NCBI GenBank assembly: GCA_002027195.1
Contig: MWJO01000051.1
Span: 1 to 54,641, forward strand
Direction of reading: 5' to 3'
Source of the DNA: Streptomyces sp. GKU 895
GTDB taxonomy: Bacteria; Actinomycetota; Actinomycetes; Streptomycetales; Streptomycetaceae
Length of the DNA stretch: 54,641 nt
The position numbers were made by a program, and so were the translations under genes. Below, piece after piece: positions 44,204 through 54,075 of the stretch (the first letter of the stretch is position 1; each line of letters starts with the position of its first letter). Under the pieces are notes generated by a model, which was not told the DNA's origin, did not search any database, and worked only from the letters and a program-made list of their open reading frames with translations.

Positions 44204-45088
44204 CTATCGCTGTACGCGACGGAACAACAGGTCGTTCACGACATGTCCCTTGTCCAGTCCCTGGCCCTCGAAACGGGTCAGCGGCCGGTAGTCGGGACGC
44301 GGCGCAAAACCGCCGTCGGCCTGGGTGTTCTCGAAGTCCGGGTGCGCCGTGAGCACCTCGAGCATCTGTTCGGCATACGGCTCCCAGTCGGTCGCGCAGT
44401 GCACGATCGCGCCCGGCTTGAGGCGGGTCGCGGCGAGGCTGAGGAACTCCGGCTGGATCAGCCGCCGCTTGTGGTGCCGCTTCTTGGGCCAGGGGTCGGG
44501 GAAGTAGACGCGCAGCCCGTCGAGCGAGTCGGGGGCGAGCATCTCGCGCAGCAGGATGATGGCGTCGCCGTTGCCGACGCGGACGTTGGGCAGGCCGTTC
44601 TGGTCGGCGAGGTTGAGCAGGTTGCCCTGGCCGGGGGTGTGCACGTCGACGGCGAGGATGTTGGTGCCGAGGTCGGCGGCGGCCATCTGCGCGGTGGCCT
44701 CACCCATGCCGAACCCGATCTCCAGGACGACGGGATGGGCGTTGCCGAACAGCTCCTCCAGGTCGATGACCCCCCGCCCGTCGATGTCCAGCCCCCACTT
44801 GGGCCACAGCCGCTGCAACGCGTCGGCCTGCCCGGCGGTCACCCGACTGCGCCGCGGCTGAAAACTCCGGATCCGCCGCTCGAAGTGAGAGCCTGCGGGG
44901 TCCGGCTTGGGCCCGTCGGGGAACCGCGGCTCACCTTTGGAGCGGGTGTGCCGGACGGAGACACCGGGGGCGTGGTCGGCCGCGTCGCCGGGGGTGTGCG
45001 GGACCGGCTCACCGTGGGCGTGCTCGGCCGGCTCGCCGAGGTGGCGGCGGGCTGGGGGGCGTCGGGGGGTGTTGGGGGAGTCAGACAC
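44204..45088 (-). CDS. trmB: tRNA (guanine-N7)-methyltransferase
   Basis: TrmB methylates G46 in the variable loop of tRNAs using S-adenosylmethionine. The 294-aa protein has the SAM-binding EIGFGMGEATAQMA, the tRNA-binding FPDPWPKKRHHKRRLIQPEF and the C-terminal DWEPYAEQMLEVL. The first 75 residues are a low-complexity His/Pro/Ala extension (HAHGEPVPHTPGDAADHAPG) absent from most TrmB proteins. GTG 45088 lacks a Shine-Dalgarno, and a TAAAAT lies about 10 bases before it. It is downstream of lhgO on the same strand. Confidence 0.95.
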   Translation of the reverse strand: MSDSPNTPRRPPARRHLGEPAEHAHGEPVPHTPGDAADHAPGVSVRHTRSKGEPRFPDGPKPDPAGSHFERRIRSFQPRRSRVTAGQADALQRLWPKWGLDIDGRGVIDLEELFGNAHPVVLEIGFGMGEATAQMAAADLGTNILAVDVHTPGQGNLLNLADQNGLPNVRVGNGDAIILLREMLAPDSLDGLRVYFPDPWPKKRHHKRRLIQPEFLSLAATRLKPGAIVHCATDWEPYAEQMLEVLTAHPDFENTQADGGFAPRPDYRPLTRFEGQGLDKGHVVNDLLFRRVQR

Positions 45089-45127
45089 AGTGGGGTCGAT
45101 TTTACGGGCGTGGCCGCGCCGCGTCGC

Positions 45128-46339
45128 TCAGCCGTCGGCCAGCGCTTCCAACGCCCTCCTCGCCACCTCCCGCCCGATCGGCAGCGAAGCCGTCGCCGCC
45201 GGGGACGGTGCGTTCAGTACGTGGACGGTCCGCGCGCCCTCCTTGATCAGGAAGTCGTCCACCAGCGTCCCGTCCCGCAGCACGGCCTGCGCCCGCACCC
45301 CTGCCGCCGTGGGCACCAGGTCGTCCTCCCGCACCGCGGGCAACAGCCGCCGCACCGCCCGCGTGAACGCCGCCTTGGACACCGACCGCCGCAGCTCCCC
45401 GGCCCCGTACCGCCAGTGCTGCCGCGCTATGTGCCACGACCCGGGCCACGCGAGCGTCGCGCCCAGCTCCCGAGGCCGGACGACACCCCACCCGTAGCCC
45501 TCCCGGGCGAGCGCCGGCACCGCGTTGGGCCCGATGTGCACGCCTCCGTCGATGCCGCGCGTCAGATGCACGCCGAGGAACGGGAACGCCGGGTCCGGCA
45601 CCGGATACACCAGCCCCCGGACCAGCTCGGGCCGCGCCAGCTCGTAGTACTCGCCCCGGAACGGCACGATCCGCATCTCCGGGTCGTCCCCGGCCAGCCG
45701 CGCCACCTCGTCGCAGTGCAGCCCGGCGCAGTTCACCAGCACGCGCGCGCGGACCACATCGCCTGCGGTGGTGCGCACGGCGACCCCCAGCTCCGGGCGC
45801 CGGTCGATCCGCTCGACCCGCGCGCCGTAGCGGATCTCCGCCCCGGACGCCGCCGCGAGCTGGCGGGCGACGCCGACGAAGTCGCACACGCCGGTCGTGC
45901 CCACGTGTATGGCGGCGAGGCCCTCGACCTCCGGTTCGTACTCGGAGATCTGCGCGGGGCCCAGCTCGCGCACCAGAATGCCGTTCTCCCGGCCGCGCTG
46001 CACCAGGCCGTGCAGGCGCGGCAGCTCGTCCCGCTCGGTGGCGACGATCAGCTTGCCGGTGACCGCGTGCGCGATGCCGTACTCCGCGCAGAACTTCACC
46101 ATCTCCGCGGCGCCCTTGACGGCGTACCGCGCCTTGAGCGAGCCCGGGCGGTAGTAGATCCCGCTGTGGATGACCCCGCTGTTCCGCCCCGTCTGATGCC
46201 GGGCCGGGCCGGCCTCCTTCTCCAGCACCGTCACCCGGGTCCCGGGCGCGGCGCGCGTGATCGCGTACGCCGTGGACAACCCGACGATGCCCCCACCGAT
46301 CACGAGCACGTCACAGTCGTAAGCGACGGCCGAGCGCAC
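45128..46339 (-). CDS. lhgO: L-2-hydroxyglutarate oxidase
   Basis: A FAD-dependent DAO-fold oxidoreductase that oxidises L-2-hydroxyglutarate to 2-oxoglutarate at the membrane. The dinucleotide motif VLVIGGGIVGLSTAYAI, HQTGRNSGVIHSGIYYRPGSLKA, VPFRGEYYEL and the C-terminal VHVLNAPSPAATASLPIG match the family. GTG 46339 has GGGAGG at eight bases; GTG 46348 would give three more residues. It is followed by trmB after 39 bases, probably co-transcribed. Confidence 0.93.
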   Translation of the reverse strand: MRSAVAYDCDVLVIGGGIVGLSTAYAITRAAPGTRVTVLEKEAGPARHQTGRNSGVIHSGIYYRPGSLKARYAVKGAAEMVKFCAEYGIAHAVTGKLIVATERDELPRLHGLVQRGRENGILVRELGPAQISEYEPEVEGLAAIHVGTTGVCDFVGVARQLAAASGAEIRYGARVERIDRRPELGVAVRTTAGDVVRARVLVNCAGLHCDEVARLAGDDPEMRIVPFRGEYYELARPELVRGLVYPVPDPAFPFLGVHLTRGIDGGVHIGPNAVPALAREGYGWGVVRPRELGATLAWPGSWHIARQHWRYGAGELRRSVSKAAFTRAVRRLLPAVREDDLVPTAAGVRAQAVLRDGTLVDDFLIKEGARTVHVLNAPSPAATASLPIGREVARRALEALADG

Positions 46340-46410
46340 GTGCACCACCTCCCACCTCGATAGTGCACTGCGCCACTGACAGTCCCTTCAAACGCGGGAT
46401 ACGACAGGGG

Positions 46411-47835
46411 CTACGCCGGAGCCATCAGCAGCGGCCTCGCCCGCTCCCGCAGCTCCACCACCCGCGGCTCGTCGCCGTACGGCTCCAGGCGGTGCAGCAG
46501 ATCCTTCACGTACTCGGTGGTGCGGGCCGACGAGATGCGCCCCGCGACCTCCACCGCCCGCACGCCCTGCTCGCATGCCGCATCGAGATTGCCCGACTCG
46601 AGCTCGGCGACCGCCGAGACGACGAGCCGCAGTCCGTGCGACCGCACGAACTCCTCCGTCGGCTGCGACAGCGCCTGCTCCGTGAAGCGGCGCACCTGGC
46701 GCGGTGCCTTCAGGTCGCGGTAGCACTCGGCCGCGTCGGCGGCGAACCGGTCGTAGGAGTAGAAGCCGAGCCAGGACGGGTCCTGGTCGCCGTCCCGCGC
46801 CCGCTCCAGCCAGCCCTCGGCGGCCCGCAGCGCCGCGCCGGCCGCATGCGCGTCACCCGCGCGTGCGTGCGCGCGTGCCTCGACGAGGCGGAAGAAGCTC
46901 ATGGTCCGGGCGGTCGCCAGGCCCCGGTTGCGTTCCAGGGCGGCCTGGGCGAGGTCGACGCCCTCGTCGCCGAAGCCCCGGTAGGTCGCCTGCAAGGACA
47001 TCGACGCCAGGACGTAGCCCCCGAGCGGCACGTCGGCCGCCGCGCGGGCCAGCCGCAGGGCCTGGATGTAGTAGCGCTGCGCCGCCTCCTGCTGGCCGGT
47101 GTCGAAGGCCATCCACCCGGCGAGCCGGGTGAGTTCGGCGCTGGCGCCGAAGAGTGCCCGGCCCACCTCGTCGGAGTAGGAGCCGAGCAGCAGCGGAGCC
47201 GCCTCCACCCGTAAACACTCCGGCACCATGGACGAACGCCAGTCGCCGCCTCCGTACTTGGAGTCCCAGCGCCTGGCGTCCTCGGCGGCCTCCCGCAGTT
47301 TCTGCACGTCGCTGTGGCCGACTTTGAGCGGTGCGCCGGAGTCCTCGGAGTGGTTCACCTCGCGCGCGACCGAGCTGTCGGCCGGGGTTATCAGCCACCG
47401 TGAGGCAGGCGTTGCGTACGCGCTCACTGCGAACGATCCGGCCAGCGACTGCCAGATGCCGCCGGAGCCGGCCCGGCGGCCCGCGAGGTCGAGCCGGTAC
47501 AGCTCCGTCGCGCTGCGGACGGCCTGTCCGACGTCCCTGGGGAAGGCGAGGCCCACTTCGGGTGCGGGATCCGCGTCCGCCAGACCGATCTCGTGGAGCG
47601 GCACCGGGCGGCCGAGCTTCTGGCCGATCGCGGCGGCGATGAGGTGCGGCGCAGCGCCTTGCGGCACCATGCCCTTCGACACCCAGCGCGCCACCGAGGT
47701 CTTGTCGTAGCGAAGAGTCAACCCGCGTTGAGCGCCAAGATCGTTGACGCGACGCGCGAGTCCTGCGTTGCTGATTCCCGCGAGGGCGAGAACGGCGCCG
47801 AGTTTTTCGTTCGGCCCGCGTTGCTCCCTGGACAT
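46411..47835 (-). CDS. NsdA-like TPR/HTH developmental regulator
   Basis: A 474-aa cytoplasmic protein. The N-terminal region is XRE/DNA-binding-like (LAGISNAGLARRVNDLG and YDKTSVARWVSKGMVPQG), followed by about 300 residues of helical TPR-like repeats (ADVPLGGYVLASMSLQATYR, AQAALERNRGL, AADAAECYRDLK). It resembles the NsdA family, which in S. coelicolor represses antibiotic production and sporulation, and the 'sporulation-associated' paralogue I recall at this locus. ATG 47835 has GAGGGGTGG upstream. The 683-base gap separating it from the divergent asparagine-synthase-like gene is described separately. Confidence 0.82.
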   Translation of the reverse strand: MSREQRGPNEKLGAVLALAGISNAGLARRVNDLGAQRGLTLRYDKTSVARWVSKGMVPQGAAPHLIAAAIGQKLGRPVPLHEIGLADADPAPEVGLAFPRDVGQAVRSATELYRLDLAGRRAGSGGIWQSLAGSFAVSAYATPASRWLITPADSSVAREVNHSEDSGAPLKVGHSDVQKLREAAEDARRWDSKYGGGDWRSSMVPECLRVEAAPLLLGSYSDEVGRALFGASAELTRLAGWMAFDTGQQEAAQRYYIQALRLARAAADVPLGGYVLASMSLQATYRGFGDEGVDLAQAALERNRGLATARTMSFFRLVEARAHARAGDAHAAGAALRAAEGWLERARDGDQDPSWLGFYSYDRFAADAAECYRDLKAPRQVRRFTEQALSQPTEEFVRSHGLRLVVSAVAELESGNLDAACEQGVRAVEVAGRISSARTTEYVKDLLHRLEPYGDEPRVVELRERARPLLMAPA

Positions 47836-48518
47836 GCGCCACCCCTCGACACAGACGGCTGCCGCGCTGGCATAACCACGCGGCATTCGTAAACCCAGCG
47901 TAGTTCGCCGCATCCCAAGCGTTAAGGGGCATTCTTCCGGATGGCGGGATTGTGGCCCGTACGCGCGTACGGGCCCCACACGCACCGTCGTGTCGTGCTC
48001 CCGCTGTGTGGCCGTGCGCCTGCGCGTGCGCTCTTCTCCGGCCATCGGGGGAGCGGTTCCATGGATCGTGCGTGGGTCGGCCCGCTGTACTGGATCCAGT
48101 GGGCTGGGGGATTCCGCCGCCTCCATCCCCGCGGGCGGCGGAACGGTCCGGGGGGCGAACTCCGTTCCCCGGACTGCGCGTCGTCAAGGCGGTGCGCAGA
48201 GCCTGTACGGAGCGTGCGCGAGCCTGTCCCTGCCGCGCCAATTTGGCTGAAAACCGACCCCACATTCCGCAGGCAATTACCGCTCCCACCATGGAAGTTG
48301 GCGGCGCGAAGGGCGTTCTGGGGGAGCGTATCGGGGGCGCATTCAGGTCGTAGACCCCCTCCCGGGTACGGGTGTTCGCTTCTTCACGGGCACGCGCGCG
48401 GGGGCGCAAGCGGCGGAGCGCAAGCGGCTCCACCGCCCCTCCGGCGTGCGTCCTTCATGGCAGCATGGTGAACCGATTCGTACGGTGCACTGGTTGTCCA
48501 CAGCCTGTGGAGGCGTCC
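47836..48518. promoter_or_regulatory. Divergent intergenic region with a 22-bp perfect palindrome
   Basis: No gene is supported here. The 22-base perfect palindrome with arms GGCCCGTACGC/GCGTACGGGCC (47954-47975) lies 119-140 bases upstream of the NsdA-like start. ACTGGATCCAGT (48089-48100) is another palindrome. A stem GTCCGGGG (48146-48153)/CCCCGGAC (48167-48174) is also present. These could be operators or a terminator/attenuator; reading frames across the region lack ribosome-binding sites and natural codon pattern. Confidence 0.4.
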
Positions 48519-50618
48519 ATGCGGTGGTTGGTGGGGTGGAGCAGTACCGCAGCGGGCGCAGCCGAGATCGGTTCCGCCGGGGCCACCGGTGCGGACGGCG
48601 AGACCGTGCACCCGGTGGGGTCCCAACTCCTGTGGGGAGATCCCGATCCGCTGTGGGCGGTCGGCGACTGGCGTCCCGACGAGGTGCGGGTGGTGAAGGC
48701 CGACGCCCAGAACCGCATCGCCGTCCTCGGCACCTGCGGCGCGAGCGACGAGCAGCTGCGCGTCGGTCTGTTCGCCGCGCGCGGAGGGGCACTTCGCCAT
48801 CTGACGAACTGGCCCGGCAGCTACACCGCGGTCGTCCAGGTGGGGCGCCGCGTCACGGTGTGCGGCGATCTCGCGGGCGCCCGCCCGGTGTTCTACACGC
48901 CCTGGGCCGGCGGTACGGCCTACGCGACGGCCGCCCTGCCGCTCGCCGACCTCATCGAGGCCAACCTCGACTTCGGCCACCTGGCGGCGCTGCTGGCCGC
49001 TCCCGACGTACCGGCGGCCCTGCACGACTCCACGCCCTACGACGGCGTACGGCGCATTCCGCCGGGGCACGCGCTGATCCTGCGCGCGGGGGCGCGTGAG
49101 ATCGCCGGGTACGAGCCGGTGGCCTCCCTCGCCGTGGCGGCGCCCGCGGCCGATCCCGACAGCGCGGTGGACGCCGTACGGGACGCGCTGGTGGAAGCGG
49201 TGCGCGCGCGCTTGTCGGCTCCTCGGCATGTGCCCGGGGCCGACATCGACCCGGGTCCCGTGCCCGGCATGGGGCCCGCCGAACGCCGTGCCGCGCGCGG
49301 GATGCCGGTACCGGGAATCGGCGCCGACCTCTCCGGTGGCCCCGCGTCCGGCACCCTCGCCCTGCTGGCGGCGGGCCTGCCGGGCATGCCGGGCACGGTC
49401 CTCGGGCACGGCACGGGCGCGGGCGAACGCCTCCTCGCGGTCACCTTCAACGACCTGGCGGTGGGCGGCCGTGAGGCCGAGCTCGAACGCGCCGGGAACC
49501 TTGCCGCCAACCCGCGCCTGCACCACGTGGTGGTGACCGGTGGCGAGGAGACCCTGCCGTACGCCGACCTGGACGGCCCGCTGACCGACGAGCCCGGCGC
49601 GAGCCTGGTGACGGCCGCCCGCCACCGCGCCCGTCTGGCCGCCGGCAGCGCCGACCACTTCACGGGCTACGGCGCCCGCCAGGTCCTGGACGCCCACCCC
49701 GCCCGCCTGGCCGACCTCCTGATGGACCGCAAACGCCGCCATCTGGTGCGCCCGGTCGCCGCGCTGGCCAAGGCGGACGGCTCGGTGATGGTCCCCGCGC
49801 GCGTGTACAGCGCGGCGCGCCGGCTGGCCCGCACGCCCTACCGGGCAGGTCTGGAGGTCCTGGCCGACCGTCTGATGGACCGCCGCTTCGACGAGCCCGG
49901 AGGCGCGGTCGGCGCCTCCCTGGCCGCCCTCACCTGGGCCAGACCGGGTCCCGCGGCCCGTTGGCTGACCGGCGAGGCCCTCGCTGAAGTATCGGTTCGC
50001 CTGCAGGGTGCGACGAGCCGCTCGGCGGTGGGCCCGGGCCAGCGTCCCGGCGACTACCGCGCGCGTGCGGCGCTGGCGAGGCACGCGGCGGACCTGCGGG
50101 TGCTGGAGCAGGCCGCCGAGATCCGCTTCCAGCGCCTGCACGCCCCGTTCCTCGACAACCAGGTCGTCCGCGCCTGCCGCGCCCTCCCCGAGGCCCTGCG
50201 CGTCCAGCCGGGCGCCCGGGCCGCGATCCTGCGCACGGTCCTGCAGGGCGCCGGCGTGGCCGACCTCCCCCCGGGCTGGGGCGCCCCGTCCCACGCCTCG
50301 GCGGCGGTGGCGGCCCGCACCGGCCTGCGCGTGGCCGCGGACTCCCTGATGGCCCTCTTCGGCACCCCGCTGCTGGCGGAGGCGGGCTTGGTGGAAGCAC
50401 GCGTGGTCCGCAAGGCCTTGAGAGCGGCGGCGGAGGGCGAGCCCCTCCCCCTGGACGGCCTGGCCGACCTGGTCTCCCTGGAACTCTGGCTGCGCCGCCT
50501 CCTGGCCCGCCGGGGAACCTGCTGGACCGGAACCCCGGCCCGCGCGCGTGCGGTACCCGCGGGGATCACGCCGCAGCGGGGGGCGTTGGGAGCGGGGGCT
50601 GCGGCGAGGCGGGGGTAG
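48519..50618 (+). CDS. Asparagine-synthase-like protein with degenerate active sites
   Basis: A 699-aa protein with the two-domain Asn synthetase B layout. The N-terminal Ntn domain starts MRWLVGWSS, without the Cys2 nucleophile of glutaminases, as in beta-lactam synthetases and lasso-peptide cyclases. The C-terminal AANH domain has LSGGPASGTLALLAAGL, not SGGLDSS, so the magnesium-binding Asp is replaced. An insert of about 40 residues (PGADIDPGPVPGMGPAERRA) precedes it. Later family features remain: PYADLDGPLTDEP, DHFTGYGARQVLD, LRVLEQAAEIRFQRLHAPFLDN. Function may be structural or regulatory, or an unusual amide ligase. ATG 48519 has GGAGG six bases upstream. Confidence 0.8.
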   Translation: MRWLVGWSSTAAGAAEIGSAGATGADGETVHPVGSQLLWGDPDPLWAVGDWRPDEVRVVKADAQNRIAVLGTCGASDEQLRVGLFAARGGALRHLTNWPGSYTAVVQVGRRVTVCGDLAGARPVFYTPWAGGTAYATAALPLADLIEANLDFGHLAALLAAPDVPAALHDSTPYDGVRRIPPGHALILRAGAREIAGYEPVASLAVAAPAADPDSAVDAVRDALVEAVRARLSAPRHVPGADIDPGPVPGMGPAERRAARGMPVPGIGADLSGGPASGTLALLAAGLPGMPGTVLGHGTGAGERLLAVTFNDLAVGGREAELERAGNLAANPRLHHVVVTGGEETLPYADLDGPLTDEPGASLVTAARHRARLAAGSADHFTGYGARQVLDAHPARLADLLMDRKRRHLVRPVAALAKADGSVMVPARVYSAARRLARTPYRAGLEVLADRLMDRRFDEPGGAVGASLAALTWARPGPAARWLTGEALAEVSVRLQGATSRSAVGPGQRPGDYRARAALARHAADLRVLEQAAEIRFQRLHAPFLDNQVVRACRALPEALRVQPGARAAILRTVLQGAGVADLPPGWGAPSHASAAVAARTGLRVAADSLMALFGTPLLAEAGLVEARVVRKALRAAAEGEPLPLDGLADLVSLELWLRRLLARRGTCWTGTPARARAVPAGITPQRGALGAGAAARRG

Positions 50619-50732
50619 GGACCTGTCCTTCCAGGGGTGGCCCGCCCAGGCGCGGCCCTCCCATCAGCATCGAGACACCCCACCGCCCACAAACCCCGTG
50701 CCCCCCGCAGCCTCCCCGGCGACAATGACCCG

Positions 50733-53700
50733 GTGCGGTACAGAATTCTGGGTGTCACCCAAGCAGAGGACGAGCACGGCACCGTCGTACCCCTGGGCGG
50801 CCCCCGAGTCCGAGCCCTGCTCACCGCACTCGCCCTCCGCCCGGGCCACACCCTCACCCCCGACACCCTCATCGACGACATCTGGGCCGACGACCCGCCC
50901 CAGGACGCCGGCGCGGCCCTCCAGGCCCTCGTGGGCCGCCTGCGCCGCGCCATCGGCAGGACGACGATCGTCTCGACCCCCGGCGGCTACCGCCTCGCCG
51001 CGGCCAAGGCGGACGTCGACCTCTTCGCCTTCGAACGCCTCGTGCACCAGGGCATCGAAGCCCTCCACACCGGCGACCCCGGCGCCGCCGCCCGCGCCCT
51101 GGACGAGGCCCTCGCCCTGTGGTACGGCCCGGCCCTCGCCGACCTCCCCGACCGCACCGCCGCGACCCGCCCGGAGACGCTCCGCCTGGAGGCGACCAGG
51201 ACCCGCGCGGAGGCGTCCCTGCGCCTCGGCCGCGCCCAGGACGTCGTACCGGAACTGACAGAGCTGACCACGGCCCGTCCGTACGACGAGAAGCTGCACG
51301 CCCTCCTCGTCCGCGCCCTGCGCGACACCGGCCGCCCGGCCGACGCCCTGGCCGCGTACGAGACGGCCCGCCGCGCCCTGTCCGAGGGCCTGGGCACCGA
51401 CCCGGGCCCGGAGCTCCGGGCCCTGCACCGCCGAACTCCTGGCCCCGGTGCCGCCCCCGCCACCGCCCGCCACTTCCACCCCCGCTCCCACGGCCGAGCC
51501 CCTCACCCGCACCGGCAACCTCCGTCCCCGCCTCAACTCCTTCGTGGGCCGGGAACCCGAACTCGACGCCATCCGTTCCGAATTGCACAGGGCCAGACTC
51601 GTCACCCTCACCGGACCGGGAGGCTCCGGGAAGACCCGCCTCGCCGAGGAAGCCGCCGCCGGGCTGCCCCAGGCGTGGCTGGTCGAACTGGCACCGCTGG
51701 ACCGCCCGGAGGCGGTGCCCGGCGCGGTGGTCAGCGCCCTCGGTCTGCGGCAGACCGTGCTGATGGCCACCGAGCTGTCCGCCCCGCAGGAGGACCCGCT
51801 CACCCTGCTCGTCGAGTACTGCGCCCCGCGCAGCCAACTCCTGATCCTTGACAACTGCGAACATGTGATCGAGGCCACGGCCCGCCTCGCTGAAACCCTC
51901 CTCACCCACTGCCCGGGGCTCACGATCCTCGCGACCAGCCGTGAACCCCTGGGCGTCCCCGGCGAGTCCGTGCGCCCGGTCGAGCCCCTCCTCCCCGACC
52001 AGGCCCACCGGCTCTTCACGGAGCGCGCGACGGCCGTCCGCCCGGACGCGGCCGACCTCGTCCGCCGCGACTCCGACGCCGTCGCGGAGATCTGCCGCCG
52101 CCTCGACGGACTGCCGCTCGCCATCGAGCTGGCGGCGGCCCGTCTGCGGCTGCTCACGCCCCGGCAGATCGCCGACCGCCTCGACGACCGCTTCCGTCTC
52201 CTCACCTCCGGAAGCCGTACGGTCCTGCCCCGCCAGCAGACCCTGCGCGCGGTCGTCGACTGGTCCTGGGACCTGCTCGACGAGCGGGAGCGGACGGTGC
52301 TGCGCGAGGCGTCGGTGTTCGCGGGCGGCTGGGACCTCGCCGCCGCGGAGGCCGTGTGCACCGGCCCCGCCGCCGAGCTGATCGGGGCGCTCGTCGACAA
52401 GTCCCTGATCGTGGCGGCCCCGGGCGAGGGCGCGGCCGTCTGCGGTGCCATGCGCTACCGCATGCTGGAGACGATCCACGAGTACGCCGTGGAGCGCGCC
52501 GCCGAGGCCCCCGAGCAGCGCGCCGAAGCCGAGCGGCGGCACCGCGCGTGGGCGGGCGCCCTGGTCGCGGAGGCCGAGCCCGTACTGCGCTCGGTCGGCC
52601 AACTCCCGTGGATCGCCCGCCTGGAGACCGAGCTGGACAACATCCGCGCGGCCCTGCACCGATCCGTCGAGGACGGGGACGAGGCGGCGGCGGGCGCCCT
52701 CGCCGTGAACATGGGCTGGTTCTGGTGGCTGCGCAACTACCGGCGCGAGGGCGCCGACTGGGCCGACCGGATCCTCCGACTGGGCGCGGCGCTGGACGCG
52801 GCCCCACTCCCTGCGGACCCCCGGGCCCGCTGCTCCCTCATGGAGACCCTGGACCCGAGGGAAGCCCTGCTCTCCGCGCCGGACGGCGAGGCCGGGCACC
52901 CGCTGCACGCGCTCCGCATGGAGCTGCGGATGCTGCACATCCTCCTCGTCTCGGAGATCGAGGCGCGCAACCGGGTGCCGGACGAGCGGATGGGCGAGTA
53001 CCTCTCCCGGGTGCGGGCGTACTTCGAGAAGGGCGGCCCGCAGGCGGCCCGGATGCCCGGTCTCGTCTGGCCGCTGACCTCGTTCTTCATGGGCGACCGG
53101 GTGGACGCCCGGGACATCCTGGACACCGCGGTCGCCAACTGCCGCACCTACGGCGGCGACTGGGAGATGGGCGTCACCCTGATGTTCCGCACGCACATGG
53201 CGGTCGACTCGCCCGGCGGCATGCAGGGTGTGGACGACGACCTCGCGGAGCTGCGGGTCCTCAGCCGCCGCGTCGGCGACCGCTGGCTGCGGGCCCAGGT
53301 GTACAGCGCGGCGGGGGAGACGGCCATGGCCCGCGGCCGGCTCGAGGAGGCGAAGGGGGAGTACGAGGAGGCGCTGCAACTCGCCTACGAGGTGGGGGCG
53401 TACACGGAGACGCCGTTCCTCATCGCCCGCCTCGCCGAGATCGCCTACCGCGCGGGCGACCGCTCGGCCGCGATCACGGCCCTGGACGAGGCGAGCGAGG
53501 CCGCGGACCGGTACAGCGTCGGGGACAGCAGGGCGTTCGTCCTGCTGCTGCGGGCGCATGTCGCGCTGGACGACGAGGAGACCGCCAGCGCGCGCGAGCT
53601 GCTGGAGGAGGCCCGCGTCGAGACCGCGCGGGGCACCCCGCCCCCGCAGTTCGTCGTGATGCTGGACGCGGTCGAGGCCATGGTGACGGTCGCCGAGTCG

Positions 53701-54051
53701 GGCCCCGCGCACGGACTGCCGAAGCTGGCCGCCACCGTCAAGGAGGCGGTGGACAAGCAGTGCGCCGACCTGGTCGTGGCGACACTGGTGGATGTGACGG
53801 CCGCCCTGCTCGCCGACCTCGGCGACCTTCCCCGCGCTGCCAGGCTGCTGGCCGCCGCCGGACACTGGCGGGGCCACGACGTGCGTTCCATGCCGGAGGC
53901 GGCCCGCGCCGAGCGCGCCGAGTCGGCGGCCCGCACCGGGCTGGGCCCGGCGCGGTACGAGGAGGAGCACGCGCGCGGCGTCACCCTCACCCCGGCCGAC
54001 GTCCTCGACGAACTCGACGAGGCGCTGCGCGCGGGCGTCACCGGCCCCTGA
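50733..54051 (+). CDS. AfsR/SARP-type regulator (wHTH-BTAD-NB-ARC-TPR), frameshifted
   Basis: Domain order: OmpR-type winged helix (RVRALLTALALRPGHTLTPD, GALQ-like LVGRLRRAIG and TPGGYRLA), bacterial transcriptional activation domain (FERLVHQGIEALHTGDPGAA, ALLVRALRDTGRPADALAAY), then an ATPase with P-loop LTGPGGSGKTRLAEEAA and LLILDNCEHVIEA, TSREPLGVPGE and LPLAIELAAARLRLL, and C-terminal TPR repeats. The first part from GTG 50733 and the rest are in different frames. At about 51429 one extra C turns the expected LHAELLAPVP into LHRRTPGPGA, and the total length is 3n+1. The intact protein would be about 1105 aa, a global or pathway regulator of secondary metabolism. Confidence 0.88.
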
Positions 54052-54075
54052 AACGCGGCGGGGCCGGGACGGGCC

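Noticed and set aside
48061..48471. Possible gene starting at ATG 48061 (MDRAWVGPLYWIQWAGG)
   Set aside because: No ribosome-binding site, unnatural Arg/Pro-rich continuation, and it runs over a stable hairpin and the promoter region of the next gene.
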